A model generated the notes under the pieces. The model had not been told where the DNA came from. It worked only from the letters and a program-made list of their open reading frames with translations, and did not search any database. A stretch of 61,473 nt of DNA from IMG/VR virus record IMGVR_UViG_3300046683_000390, positions 1 through 61,473 of that record; one strand, given 5' to 3'. Origin of the DNA: a virus. Shown here piece by piece: positions 30,844-38,294 of this stretch. Position 1 is the first letter of the stretch. The number at the start of each line of letters is the position of its first letter. A program made the translations under genes and the position numbers.

Positions 30844-31943
30844 TTGTTGGCACCGCCCAGAACGTTGAGCAGCGAGCGGTTCTCCTTGGCCCAGCCGGTG
30901 AACGCCGGAGCGGCGATCAGGCGGGGCAGGCGATGGATGGCCGCGACGGCGAAGGTCATCGCGAACTCCTTGGGCATGCGGCGCATGTAGGTGATGGCCG
31001 ACGTGGCGGTCTTCATGTCGACATGGTGCGCCACCTCGTGGCAGCTCATCAGGCAGGCATCGGCGCGATCGGGCACCTTGACCGTATCGGGCGAGTTGAC
31101 GATCGAGGTCCACGCCGGGGTTTCCGTCTTGACCCGCAGCCACGCCATCAGCTGGGCGGTCGCCGCCGAACCGAGATAGCCCTGCGCCACCTCGACAGCG
31201 ATGTCATCGATCAGCACTTCCCCTTTGGGATCGAGCCGCCGCTTGAGGACGTTCTGGACCTTGACGAGGGATCTGGGAGTGACAAACGGTCCCTGTATCT
31301 CGGGCACCGTGTTGGTGAACACGACCTGAGGATAGCGTTCAGCGAAACTCGTGAAGGTCGGGTGCACCCCGAAATTCATCGCCCACTTGAGCCAGCCCGG
31401 CATAGAGCTCATGAAGTTAAGCTCGCCGCGGCGGTTGATGATGAAGTCAAAGTTTTTGGTCGTACCAGAACGATCCTCGGCCCGGTTGACCAGCACCAGA
31501 CGGGATATGCCCTTGTGAAGTCGGTGCTGACCCATGCCACCATTGAGGATCGGCTCGGCCGACGCCTTCTTGGTGTCGGGGTCGCCCTTGTCCCACTCCT
31601 CGAACACCACGATGCCGCGCTTGAACGAATTCATCGGCCGCCCGTCGAGGCTCATCATGTAGGGCGGCATGGTGAACTCGGACACGCGGGCGGTGTGCTC
31701 CTTGCCCTCCCAATCGTGGTACTGCCGGGTGCCAGCCACCATGAAGCCATACATGTCGACCTGAGACAGCGCCGCGATGAACACCTTGGAGTAGCCCCAT
31801 TCGAAGCCGTCCTGCTCGGAGCGCATCCTGACATACTGATCGATGCTCTCGGACTTGCCGCAGCCCGGTGGACTGGCGATCTGTACTGGCTCGTTGGCAT
31901 CGATGTAGGGTGTAATGACGTCGGGGATCTGATCGATAAACAT
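30840..31943 (-). CDS. MoxR-type AAA+ ATPase (367 aa)
   Basis: Walker A SPPGCGKS (24-31) and Walker B GIVVFEEWD (about 110-118). A sensor-like VLVNRAED and an Arg-rich second half follow, the layout of MoxR-family ATPases. It forms a functional pair with the VWA/metallopeptidase-like protein at 28540-30012. MoxR/VWA systems act as chaperone or insertase-like modules. In this phage the substrate is unknown. The promoter and the type 2 palindrome at 31999-32035 lie just upstream. Confidence 0.88.
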   Translation of the reverse strand: MFIDQIPDVITPYIDANEPVQIASPPGCGKSESIDQYVRMRSEQDGFEWGYSKVFIAALSQVDMYGFMVAGTRQYHDWEGKEHTARVSEFTMPPYMMSLDGRPMNSFKRGIVVFEEWDKGDPDTKKASAEPILNGGMGQHRLHKGISRLVLVNRAEDRSGTTKNFDFIINRRGELNFMSSMPGWLKWAMNFGVHPTFTSFAERYPQVVFTNTVPEIQGPFVTPRSLVKVQNVLKRRLDPKGEVLIDDIAVEVAQGYLGSAATAQLMAWLRVKTETPAWTSIVNSPDTVKVPDRADACLMSCHEVAHHVDMKTATSAITYMRRMPKEFAMTFAVAAIHRLPRLIAAPAFTGWAKENRSLLNVLGGANK

Positions 31944-31998
31944 CTGCTTTCTCTCCTGTTGTGTCAGCCTAGGACCGGGGCTAACTCCGGGGGTTACG

Positions 31999-32035
31999 TT
32001 AACAAGATGTTAACGTATAACTTTTAGTTTGTCAA
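31999..32035 (-). promoter_or_regulatory. Promoter with type 2 palindrome over the -10 box
   Basis: On the minus strand, TTGACA (32035-32030), a 17-base spacer, TAACAT (32012-32007). The -10 box lies inside the palindrome TTAACAAGATGTTAA (31999-32013), which extends to 9-bp arms (ACGTTAACA). A dimeric repressor bound there would block this promoter, which drives the AAA+/VWA unit. A type 1 palindrome (31981-31997) lies between it and the gene. Confidence 0.65.
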
Positions 32036-32049
32036 TGTGGATAACTTCT

Positions 32050-32448
32050 CTAGGCGGTCTGACGCCAGAACGGCGGCAGGGCATAGAGCTCGTGGGGGCG
32101 CGGCGCACCGACCATCGGCCGGTACATCGCAACGTCGAGTGGCACTTTCTTTCGGCCGGGAAACAGCAGTCGCACGGTGAACTCGCGAGTGCTGTCGATG
32201 ATCTGGCCCCAGTCGTCGAAGGTGTAGACGATCGCCTTCGGCACTGGGGTTAAGTAGAAAACAGGCATGTTGGCATCCCGGTCAAACCGCTCGATGATTT
32301 CGTAGCGCATCGTCGAGTAAGTCTTGTACCAAGATTTCGGTGGATCGTTTGCCGAGAACCACTCCCGCATGTAGTTGTTGTTGTTGGGTATCTCCAACAC
32401 GTTGTGGTTGCCAATATTCAGCCTGAGGACGCCGGGGTTTACAGTCAC
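32050..32448 (-). CDS. Protein of unknown function (132 aa)
   Basis: GTG start at 32448 overlaps the upstream TGA (GTGA). A compact protein rich in Tyr/Trp/Pro, with strands around FDRDANMPVFYLTPVPKAIV and FTVRLLFPGRKKV. No family is recognised. The conserved 10-mer CGTGACTGTA covers its start codon. Confidence 0.7.
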   Translation of the reverse strand: MTVNPGVLRLNIGNHNVLEIPNNNNYMREWFSANDPPKSWYKTYSTMRYEIIERFDRDANMPVFYLTPVPKAIVYTFDDWGQIIDSTREFTVRLLFPGRKKVPLDVAMYRPMVGAPRPHELYALPPFWRQTA

Positions 32449-32783
32449 GCCGCCCTCGCATGGTCGTCGTCCACCGCGTCGATGGTGAAGTAGACCTCGC
32501 GAGTTATGGTCCGCGGTGCAAAGCCATCCCGCGGGTAGGACACCACGCTGGCGCTGAACGTGCCACCAAACTGGTAGTCCTTCATCGATGTCATACGAAG
32601 CGCCACTAGATCGGCATAGGCTTCCTCGAGGGATCGGCGCTCGGGCTTGAGCCCGAACGCACTTGTTTCGCGCAGCTCGACCCTGTTACCATTGTAGAAG
32701 TCACCCCGCTCAGTCGGCGCGAGATACCAGACCATGCAACGGTACAACAAGGTCACCGGCCTATTCCTTTTTCGGGGACGCAT
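32445..32783 (-). CDS. Protein of unknown function (112 aa)
   Basis: The start is placed at ATG 32783 because a palindrome copy (32788-32802) gives GGAGGTTAGTG at correct spacing; the longer frame is a shadow of the neighbour. A basic N-terminus (MRPRKRNR) is followed by an alpha/beta sequence ending in an acidic helix. It overlaps the DUF6915-like gene by 23 bases. No family is recognised. Confidence 0.65.
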   Translation of the reverse strand: MRPRKRNRPVTLLYRCMVWYLAPTERGDFYNGNRVELRETSAFGLKPERRSLEEAYADLVALRMTSMKDYQFGGTFSASVVSYPRDGFAPRTITREVYFTIDAVDDDHARAA

Positions 32784-33156
32784 CACTAACCTCCGGAGTT
32801 GGTTCCAGCACCACGACACGACGCGATCGATAGTTGGCCGGTCGGCCGTGCATCCAACGCTCCCGGGGAATGGAGGCCACCCAGTCGGCGAACGAGGGGA
32901 TGACGCCCAGATCCTCTTTGACATGCTGCTCCCCAATGTATTGCACAGGGACATCCTTCCCCACGCTGTTGGTAAACACTGTGCCGAACTGTTCGACCAG
33001 CTCCTCGATGCCCAGACTGTGATGCCGCCAGTACCGGTGACGGGTGTCCATACAGTGCATCTTGGACCGGTCGAACCACTCGTGAAACGGTAAGTATTCT
33101 TGATACGTCCCGCCCCATAGTCTTGCCGAATGTTTGGCGTGCTCAATCGCGTGCAT
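32761..33156 (-). CDS. DUF6915-like protein (131 aa)
   Basis: The pattern HAxxHAKHSARLWGGTYQEY, LPFHEWFDRSK, RHRYWRHHSLGIE, IGEQHVKEDLGVIPSFADW matches from memory the DUF6915 family, found in alphaproteobacterial genomes and phages, function unknown. The Pro-Glu-Val near the end (TPEVSDAS) comes from a palindrome copy. The start at ATG 33156 overlaps the upstream gene by 14 bases. Confidence 0.75.
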   Translation of the reverse strand: MHAIEHAKHSARLWGGTYQEYLPFHEWFDRSKMHCMDTRHRYWRHHSLGIEELVEQFGTVFTNSVGKDVPVQYIGEQHVKEDLGVIPSFADWVASIPRERWMHGRPANYRSRRVVVLEPTPEVSDASPKKE

Positions 33157-33415
33157 TGGGTTTGCCCTTGTCGGTTAACAGCTTGTTAAGTGAATAGAGC
33201 TTGGAGCGTTGTTTGCCATCAGGTGTCTCGACGTAGACATACTGATATTGATGGGCAACCTCGGCAGGGCTGCCCCACCAGCTTCGCATCAGGAAGTTGA
33301 TGACCGCCTCGAAGTTGCCCAATCCCTTGTTGACCGGATGGGCAGCCAGCACCGTGCTTTTGTACTGGTTGCCATCGTGGTCGATCAGCCACACGCTGTA
33401 TGACTTGACGCTCAT
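33143..33415 (-). CDS. Protein of unknown function (90 aa)
   Basis: Start at ATG 33415 (GGGGGACG upstream, ATGA overlap with the preceding gene). The sequence begins VKSYSVWLIDHDGNQYKSTVLA and looks like a small alpha/beta protein. A type 2 palindrome (33175-33189) lies in the coding sequence near the end, encoding Asn-Lys-Leu-Leu-Thr. No family is recognised. Confidence 0.7.
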   Translation of the reverse strand: MSVKSYSVWLIDHDGNQYKSTVLAAHPVNKGLGNFEAVINFLMRSWWGSPAEVAHQYQYVYVETPDGKQRSKLYSLNKLLTDKGKPNARD

Positions 33416-33759
33416 TCGACGTCCCCCTGCTGGACCAGCGCAGAAGTCTTGGGCAGCTTCTTCTCGCGCCGCGCGGCCTTCCACTCAGCCCGCAGACTGC
33501 GGCGCATGAAGCGATGCGACACCATCTTGAGCATGGTCGAGCGGATGTGGCTCATGTCCATCTTGAGAATGTCTTGGTCGCGCGTGCAGGTGACATCGGC
33601 ATTTTGTAATTTCCCAATGTCTTTTTCGATTTTGATGATCTCGCGGCGTAGGTCCTCGACCAACGTGTCAAATCTGACGATGTAGTAGCCCACGACCACA
33701 GCCAGTATCGTGAACAATGCCCCGAGTATCCACAGGGGGTCGATCGTTAGTTCTTTCAT
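33412..33759 (-). CDS. Membrane-anchored coiled-coil protein (115 aa)
   Basis: Start at ATG 33759 after AAAGGACAAGTC. One transmembrane helix (about 9-28) is followed by a coiled coil (LVEDLRREIIKIEKDIGKLQ) and a basic C-terminal part. The gene layout (29-residue membrane peptide, then this protein) suggests a small membrane-associated unit. Function unknown. Confidence 0.7.
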   Translation of the reverse strand: MKELTIDPLWILGALFTILAVVVGYYIVRFDTLVEDLRREIIKIEKDIGKLQNADVTCTRDQDILKMDMSHIRSTMLKMVSHRFMRRSLRAEWKAARREKKLPKTSALVQQGDVE

Positions 33760-33845
33760 GACTTGTCCTTTCCAGCGTATTTGATGTTCCACACGATCCA
33801 CCCGACAAACACGAGCAGGATCGCAACGTAGAGAAACCAGCCCAT
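33756..33845 (-). CDS. Membrane microprotein (29 aa)
   Basis: A 29-residue frame between TGATG and ATGA overlaps: one transmembrane helix (residues 2-21) and a short Lys-rich tail. Support comes from the tight coupling to both neighbours and the typical membrane-peptide composition. Confidence 0.6.
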   Translation of the reverse strand: MGWFLYVAILLVFVGWIVWNIKYAGKDKS

Positions 33846-34576
33846 CAGGCTCGCTCCTCGACCTCGGTCGACACGATTGACCAGCCGTACGGACCCTCGC
33901 TGGTCAGCTGGTCGATTGCTGCGAGCTCGGCTAGGTCCTTGCTCGCGGCAATTACAGTCACGACGCGGCTCGCCGTCATGTGCACGTCGTAGCATTTGTC
34001 AGTAACCTCGGAAGTTACCTCGTCGGTTACGTCGGTCGACTGTTCGACACGCTCTGCCTCGAGCTCCTCCCCGGCCTCGTCCGCGGCGTCGTCGAACAGC
34101 TCGACCTCGCCCATGTTCTCGGAGGTTTCGACGCGCTGGTTGTAATCCAGCACGCAAGACCTCTTGCGTAGGTCAAACGTGACCGTGCCGAAGCCGCCCT
34201 CGTTGTTCTCCCAGCCGGGATGGGTTTGATTAATAAATTCCCACAAGATGTCGTCCATCATGTGCTCAGTGGCATGGTCAACATTGACGTCGAAGATCTG
34301 GTCGGCGCTCAAATTATGCGGCTCATCGCCGTCCTCCTTGGAACGGCAGAAATACCATGTCGCATCACCCGAGCTGTCGCCCGAACCCTCGAACTCGCCC
34401 ATCACCACGAGGAGGCCTTGCATGATGCCACCGGGCTTGGCCGCCTCCATAAAGTGATGCAGCAGCACGCGCGAGCGATCGGTGAGGGACAGGCCATCGA
34501 AGCCCTCAGGCACCGGGACTACGAACGGTCCCGACGCCATCGGCTTGCCGGTGTTGGTATCGAACTTGATGGTCAT
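33845..34576 (-). CDS. DUF6878-like protein with extra C-terminal domain (243 aa)
   Basis: Residues about 100-150 contain NQTHPGWENNEGGFGTVTFD and CVLDYNQR. This resembles the HxGWEINxGGxGTFTFD...LDHNxR signature I associate with the DUF6878 family, here with a full N-terminal part. An acidic linker carries Val-Thr-Ser-Glu-Val from a palindrome copy (34002), then a second small domain follows. The start has CAGGAGACAAATC upstream. Function unknown. Confidence 0.65.
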   Translation of the reverse strand: MTIKFDTNTGKPMASGPFVVPVPEGFDGLSLTDRSRVLLHHFMEAAKPGGIMQGLLVVMGEFEGSGDSSGDATWYFCRSKEDGDEPHNLSADQIFDVNVDHATEHMMDDILWEFINQTHPGWENNEGGFGTVTFDLRKRSCVLDYNQRVETSENMGEVELFDDAADEAGEELEAERVEQSTDVTDEVTSEVTDKCYDVHMTASRVVTVIAASKDLAELAAIDQLTSEGPYGWSIVSTEVEERA

Positions 34577-34827
34577 GATTTGTCTCCTGTTGTTGGTACG
34601 TCATGCGCTCTGGTAAGTTTTCTTTTGCGCTTACTCGGCATCCAGAACGCGTTCCTGCCGAATATCACGAGGTCGTCCTTGGGTATCTCACCCATCGCTG
34701 ACCACGTTGCCCGTGGATGGATGTAATCAGGTGAGCCGAAAGTTTTGGTTGCGTTGTAGTATTGGTCAGGCGCGACCCCGACGAAGTGGATTAACAGCTT
34801 GTTAAAGCGGTCGATAGAGGTATTCAT
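34573..34827 (-). CDS. Protein of unknown function with duplicated start region, copy 1 (84 aa)
   Basis: Its first ten residues (MNTSIDRFNK), the upstream ribosome-binding region and the palindrome are shared with the gene at 34845-35075 through a 52-bp duplication. After residue 10 the proteins differ. It contains a basic C-terminal stretch (MPSKRKRKLTRAHD). A type 2 palindrome lies in codons 9-13. No family is recognised. Confidence 0.7.
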   Translation of the reverse strand: MNTSIDRFNKLLIHFVGVAPDQYYNATKTFGSPDYIHPRATWSAMGEIPKDDLVIFGRNAFWMPSKRKRKLTRAHDVPTTGDKS

Positions 34828-34848
34828 GGGGATAACTCCCGAGGTTAC
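34797..34848. repeat. 52-bp duplicated start module, copy A
   Basis: 51 of 52 bases are identical to 35045-35096. The unit comprises a type 1 palindrome, the sequence to the ATG, and about ten codons. The single difference is in the palindrome centre. Confidence 0.95.
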
Positions 34849-35075
34849 TCTGGCAACATGGTTCTGACCGCACTAAGCGGGGCGTTGTACCGCTCGGGAT
34901 CTACATCCCAACACAGCACGTTTGTGTAGGTGCCTTGATTGAGACAGCGCTGGTAGGACCACTCCTCGGCCTCGATGGCGCTAGACGAGGCCCATGTCTC
35001 CCTCATCTTCTTGTCCCCACGATAGGCGTGGTACATCACCTTCCGCTTGTTAAAGCGGTCGATAGAGGTATTCAT
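34845..35075 (-). CDS. Protein of unknown function with duplicated start region, copy 2 (76 aa)
   Basis: The start is set at ATG 35075 in the duplicated start module; the longer frame runs into the upstream gene. After MNTSIDRFNK the sequence is unrelated to copy 1: Tyr/Lys-rich, then SSAIEAEEWSYQRCLNQ, resembling small helical phage proteins. Its TAA stop lies in the palindrome of copy A. It overlaps the upstream gene by 26 bases. Confidence 0.7.
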   Translation of the reverse strand: MNTSIDRFNKRKVMYHAYRGDKKMRETWASSSAIEAEEWSYQRCLNQGTYTNVLCWDVDPERYNAPLSAVRTMLPE

Positions 35076-35096
35076 GGGGATAACTCCCGGGGTTAC
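35045..35096. repeat. 52-bp duplicated start module, copy B
   Basis: The partner of 34797-34848, in direct orientation 248 bp away. It also forms the 3' end of the 35050-35568 gene, whose last residues (NPGSYPHEYLYRPL) are read from it in another frame. Confidence 0.95.
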
Positions 35097-35568
35097 ACAT
35101 CTGCCTGCCCGACAGCCGATCGAAGATCCCCTGCTGGGCAGCTTCTTCCTCGACAAGGCTGATCAGGTTCTCGGCAAACGACACGCCTGAACCGTCATAG
35201 GCCTGACAACGCATGATCACCGGATCGAACATGATCGAGACATAACCCGAGTGACCGTTGAGGTTGAACAGGTCGATCAGGTCATCGATCCAGTTGCGTA
35301 CCGCCGTGCCGCGCAGCCAGTAGTCGCTTATGACGGCGTTCTCGGCGCGCTTGTGCAAACGCCACTCGAGGGTGTCTTTGCCGCTGTTGTATTGCTGTCG
35401 GTCGGGCCGAGGCACGATGCGAAAATCACAGCGCACATAGTGCCACCGCTCGCGGCCTTTATACTGGCGATAACAGGTTGTCCACGTATCGATCATCCAG
35501 CGGCAGCGGTCGTTGAAGCTTAGTTTATTGAATTGTTCCCACTTAACATGGGGCATGAGGAAGGGCAT
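35050..35568 (-). CDS. Protein of unknown function (172 aa)
   Basis: Starts at ATG 35568, just behind a type 2-like palindrome (35573-35587). The sequence is rich in Trp, Tyr, Arg and Asp, with a helical segment VRNWIDDLIDLFNLNG. The last 14 codons are read through the duplicated start module, so the original C-terminus may have been replaced. No family is recognised. Confidence 0.7.
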   Translation of the reverse strand: MPFLMPHVKWEQFNKLSFNDRCRWMIDTWTTCYRQYKGRERWHYVRCDFRIVPRPDRQQYNSGKDTLEWRLHKRAENAVISDYWLRGTAVRNWIDDLIDLFNLNGHSGYVSIMFDPVIMRCQAYDGSGVSFAENLISLVEEEAAQQGIFDRLSGRQMCNPGSYPHEYLYRPL

Positions 35569-35587
35569 GGGATTAACTACCTGTTAA

Positions 35588-35671
35588 GGGCCGCGATTTT
35601 ACAGTCACGAAAATCGGGCCAACACCAACCAAGGCGGGCCGCGGGAAAAGGACAAACAAAACCCGCGGCCC
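35588..35671. promoter_or_regulatory. Two adjacent hairpins in the 35569-35687 gap
   Basis: 35636-35645 and 35662-35671 are perfect 10-bp inverted repeats (GGGCCGCGGG) with a 16-base loop. 35588-35620 is a second hairpin (GGCC..GATTTT / AAAATC..GGCC) whose loop is the conserved TACAGTCACG element. No long T run follows either one, so they could be weak terminators or processing sites for leftward mRNA. Confidence 0.55.
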
Positions 35672-35687
35672 TAACCTCCGGAGTTAG

Positions 35688-36176
35688 TTACTTGGTGTCG
35701 CTGCCTCGCGGCGCGATTGTAACCGGGACTTCCGGAGGGGTGTCGGTCGGGCTGGTCAGCTGGGCCAGCGCGTACTCGATGTAGGGACCAATGTTCTTGG
35801 AGTTCCACTCGCCATCACGCAAAGGCCTAACGCTGGTCGCGTTGAGCAGCTTGATGATGGTGTCCTGCGGTGCGTATTGGTTGGACTTGAGGATAGGTCC
35901 GAGCACCACATAGACCTCGTTGCGTCGCCGGTTGCCCATCTCGAGCGCACGCTGGCGACGCGCCTCGCGCTCCTGCTCACTGATGTTGAGCTTGCGCCCA
36001 AGGGCAGGGTTGACCCGCGGTTCAGCAGCAGGGGCATGCTCACGATCGGAGGCATAGGCGTCGGCCGGGTTGATTTCCCGAAACGACAGAACCTCCCCGA
36101 TGGGCTGCAAACGTTTGACCAGATCGAACAGCACGCGCGGTGTGCGTATCCGTATAAGATAGACTTTGCTTGTCAT
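35688..36176 (-). CDS. Protein of unknown function (162 aa)
   Basis: Begins at ATG 36176 behind AACAGGAGAG. An N-terminal alpha/beta part (KVYLIRIRTPRVLFDLVKRL) is followed by a basic helical middle (EQEREARRQRALEMGNRRRN) and a Pro-rich tail. No family is recognised. Confidence 0.7.
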   Translation of the reverse strand: MTSKVYLIRIRTPRVLFDLVKRLQPIGEVLSFREINPADAYASDREHAPAAEPRVNPALGRKLNISEQEREARRQRALEMGNRRRNEVYVVLGPILKSNQYAPQDTIIKLLNATSVRPLRDGEWNSKNIGPYIEYALAQLTSPTDTPPEVPVTIAPRGSDTK

Positions 36177-36237
36177 GATGAAACTCTCCTGTTGGTACTG
36201 TCTAGTACGACGACGACGATTAACAGCCTGTTAAGGG

Positions 36238-36504
36238 TTACAGGGTGGGTTGCACGGCAGGGGTGGGCACAGAAGGGGGTGCAGTCAGGTTGAAGAAGGT
36301 GGCCCGAGTAACGACGTCAACCTGTTCAGGCGTGAGATACCCTGCCAGATCCTCTGGCCGCAGGGTAGGAATGAGCACCCATGTTGGGGTGATCACCGGC
36401 ATGCGCGGTTTCCAGAACTGCCACCAGTAGCGCCTGAATAACCGGTTGATCGCGTTGGTCTTGCCCATGTGGTCGTTCGGCTGGAACATATAATGATTAG
36501 TCAT
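36238..36504 (-). CDS. Protein of unknown function (88 aa)
   Basis: The start at ATG 36504 is four bases from a palindrome copy giving GGGAG. It is aromatic and basic at first (RLFRRYWWQFWKPRMP), then a Pro/Thr-rich tail. The sequence ends 4 bases from a type 2 palindrome (36220-36234). No family is recognised. Confidence 0.65.
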   Translation of the reverse strand: MTNHYMFQPNDHMGKTNAINRLFRRYWWQFWKPRMPVITPTWVLIPTLRPEDLAGYLTPEQVDVVTRATFFNLTAPPSVPTPAVQPTL

Positions 36505-36555
36505 GACTTAACTCCCGAAGTTAGTAGGTGGGTTGGTGGGTTGCGCGGCAGGGTG

Positions 36556-37050
36556 TTACTCGGTGACGTCGATGAAGGGATCAGCGTTGGTATCGAGCTC
36601 ATCGAGCAGGATGACGCCATGCACCGCCTGACCGAGCAGGTTACGCATGCTCTTGGACATAGACTTCCACTCATCCCCGAAGGCTATGACGTTGAAGCCG
36701 ATGGCAACGTGGAAGGGGAACGAACCGATGGACTCGAAGGCATGGGCCTGCGTGACCGGCAGCGCCCGGTTTATCGCGTGCATGGCGGTCGACCACGCGC
36801 CGATCTCGCGAACATAGTGCGCGTCGAGGAAGCGATCGTAGTCGGTCATGTCCGGCTCGAAGGCGTATTGATTGCATATGCTGACCGCGTTCTCGTAGAA
36901 CGAGATCTCGAGCATGACGAAGTCCCAGTCGTACATGTCGTCGATCGCCTTGACCTCGATGCCGAACGTGTACTTGTCGATGAAGTGCTGCAGGATGATC
37001 CGTGCATCCTCCAAAGCCATCGTCTCGTAGCTAACGTAAATGCTAGACAT
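36556..37050 (-). CDS. Protein of unknown function (164 aa)
   Basis: The start is chosen at ATG 37050 (AAGGAC upstream) because a clear promoter at 37072-37100 would start transcription near 37065, excluding the longer frame. Acidic alpha/beta protein (EDARIILQHFIDKY, DWDFVMLEISFYENAVSICNQ). No family is recognised. Probably the first gene of its own transcript. Confidence 0.75.
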   Translation of the reverse strand: MSSIYVSYETMALEDARIILQHFIDKYTFGIEVKAIDDMYDWDFVMLEISFYENAVSICNQYAFEPDMTDYDRFLDAHYVREIGAWSTAMHAINRALPVTQAHAFESIGSFPFHVAIGFNVIAFGDEWKSMSKSMRNLLGQAVHGVILLDELDTNADPFIDVTE

Positions 37051-37071
37051 GGTGTTTGTCCTTGTAGGTGA

Positions 37072-37100
37072 ATGATAACATACCACTTGACGGGTGTCAA
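37072..37100 (-). promoter_or_regulatory. Sigma70-type promoter
   Basis: On the minus strand, TTGACA (37100-37095), a 17-base spacer and TATCAT (37077-37072). Predicted start near 37065 with a leader of about 15 bases to ATG 37050. Type 1 (37110-37126) and type 2 (37130-37144) palindromes lie directly upstream, as possible control sites. Confidence 0.75.
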
Positions 37101-37150
37101 GCGGGTAGACTAACTCCGGAAGTTACCTGTTAACAGGCTGTTAAGTCATA

Positions 37151-37177
37151 GGAAACCCGGTGGCCGAAGCTACCGGG
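37151..37177 (-). terminator. Hairpin with UUCG loop, possible terminator
   Basis: On the minus strand, CCCGGTAGC-TTCG-GCCACCGGG (one A-C mismatch), followed by only TTTCC. It stands behind the stronger hairpin at 37207-37232 and before the palindromes, so it may serve as a second stop or an RNA processing site. Confidence 0.55.
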
Positions 37178-37206
37178 GTCACGATCGGCGCAATTACAGT
37201 CACGGT

Positions 37207-37232
37207 AAAGGGCGGGGGATCACACCCCGCCC
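37207..37232 (-). terminator. Terminator hairpin overlapping a microprotein stop codon
   Basis: Perfect 8-bp GC arms (GGGCGGGG / CCCCGCCC) with a 7-base loop holding the TGA of the 41-residue gene. It is followed on the minus strand by TTT and then the conserved CGTGACTGTA element. Confidence 0.65.
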
Positions 37233-37345
37233 TTCATGCCGAGAAACGAGAAGAAGGCCACCAGCAGCACGAGCAAGCCGCAGAACATAGCAAGATACAT
37301 CAGCGGCTCGCGCAGCCAGTGGGTCGACACCTTGACGCCTGACAT
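37220..37345 (-). CDS. Membrane microprotein (41 aa)
   Basis: From ATG 37345. One long hydrophobic helix (about residues 14-36, PLMYLAMFCGLLVLLVAFFS) lies behind a short basic N-terminus. The stop codon lies in the loop of a GC-rich hairpin. Composition is clearly that of a small inner-membrane peptide. Function unknown. Confidence 0.65.
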   Translation of the reverse strand: MSGVKVSTHWLREPLMYLAMFCGLLVLLVAFFSFLGMKGGV

Positions 37346-37363
37346 GATGTGAGGGGTCAGGCG

Positions 37364-38164
37364 CTAGGGCGAAGCGTGCTTGGCGGCCAGCTTGGCGGCC
37401 TCTTTGTCGGCCCGGATGCGGGCACGCTCGGCCTTGCGTTGATCCTTACGCGTACCGCCAAGGTCGGCAATCCGGTTCTGCACCAGCTCGAGCGCAGTCT
37501 GCACGCCCTGAATACCCTCGGGCAGATCCTCGTCAGCAGCATCGTCCGGGTCGTCGCCGTTCTCCTCGGCCTTGGCGCGCAGCTCCTGATTGCGCGTGCG
37601 CTCATCCTCGTAGATGTCGCACTGTTTCTTGAGCACGTTGGCAACCCCACTCAAGCGGTCGAGCTCGTCGGTGGCGCGCTTGGCACGGGCGAGAAAGAGG
37701 TCCTCGATCTCGCTGTCGTGCATGGCACGCTCGTTGGATTTATTTTGAGCGCGCAGCCAGACCAGCATGACGTCCCACGTTTTGAGGCCCTTGGCCGTGC
37801 CGCTGTCGCGCATGCGTGACAGCACGAGGCGTGCGTTGGCCAGCAGCTCGGGCCCGTCGAGCATCTTGTTGGCCCCGAGCGTGATGTAGTGCTTGAGGTC
37901 AGCAGCCCGCTGGGCGAGTTCATCTTTGACCTTCTCGCCGGTGTCGGCCAGCGCATCGTGGGCACCCGCGGCGTACTTGGCCCAGTACTCGCTGGCATGG
38001 TCGACGGTGCACTCGCCGTCCTTGGCACGCGCCGTGATGTAGTCGCAGAAGTTACTCCGGGCGACCAGCCCGTCGCCTTCCTGTTTGCCGAAGTCGTAGC
38101 AGCGATCGGCAATCGCGTCGGCAATCGGCTGGCTGTTGGAGGTGTTGGCAGTTTGCGTAGCCAT
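37364..38164 (-). CDS. Protein of unknown function (266 aa)
   Basis: Behind AACAGGAGAGCCATC. The N-terminal half is helical. The C-terminal third is charged, with an acidic loop (NGDDPDDAADEDLPEG) and a basic Ala/Lys tail (RIRADKEAAKLAAKHA). No catalytic motif is seen and no family is recognised. It is well separated from neighbours by terminators on both sides. Confidence 0.75.
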   Translation of the reverse strand: MATQTANTSNSQPIADAIADRCYDFGKQEGDGLVARSNFCDYITARAKDGECTVDHASEYWAKYAAGAHDALADTGEKVKDELAQRAADLKHYITLGANKMLDGPELLANARLVLSRMRDSGTAKGLKTWDVMLVWLRAQNKSNERAMHDSEIEDLFLARAKRATDELDRLSGVANVLKKQCDIYEDERTRNQELRAKAEENGDDPDDAADEDLPEGIQGVQTALELVQNRIADLGGTRKDQRKAERARIRADKEAAKLAAKHASP

Positions 38165-38256
38165 GATGGCTCTCCTGTTGTTGCTGGTGTTTACAGATTA
38201 ACAAGCTGTTAACGAGGTGTCTCGAGGTGTCTCGAGGTGGCCGCAGTACAGTCACG

Positions 38257-38294
38257 AAAAACCGACGCTGTGCCGAGGCCTGCACACGGCGTCG
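38257..38294 (-). terminator. Rho-independent terminator
   Basis: On the minus strand, a stem CGACGC(C)GTGTGC / GCACA(G)CGTCG with an 8-9-base loop is followed by GTTTTT and then the conserved CGTGACTGTA. It terminates leftward transcripts from the 38416-38841 gene. Confidence 0.75.

Larger units (their letters stand above)
32440..38256 (-). repeat. Conserved 10-mer CGTGACTGTA, five copies in one orientation
   Basis: The plus-strand form TACAGTCACG is at 32440, 33953, 35600, 37195 and 38247. Two copies (37195, 38247) follow terminator hairpins on the minus strand, one is the loop of a hairpin (35600), one covers a GTG start (32440), and one is coding (33953). Confidence 0.85.
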
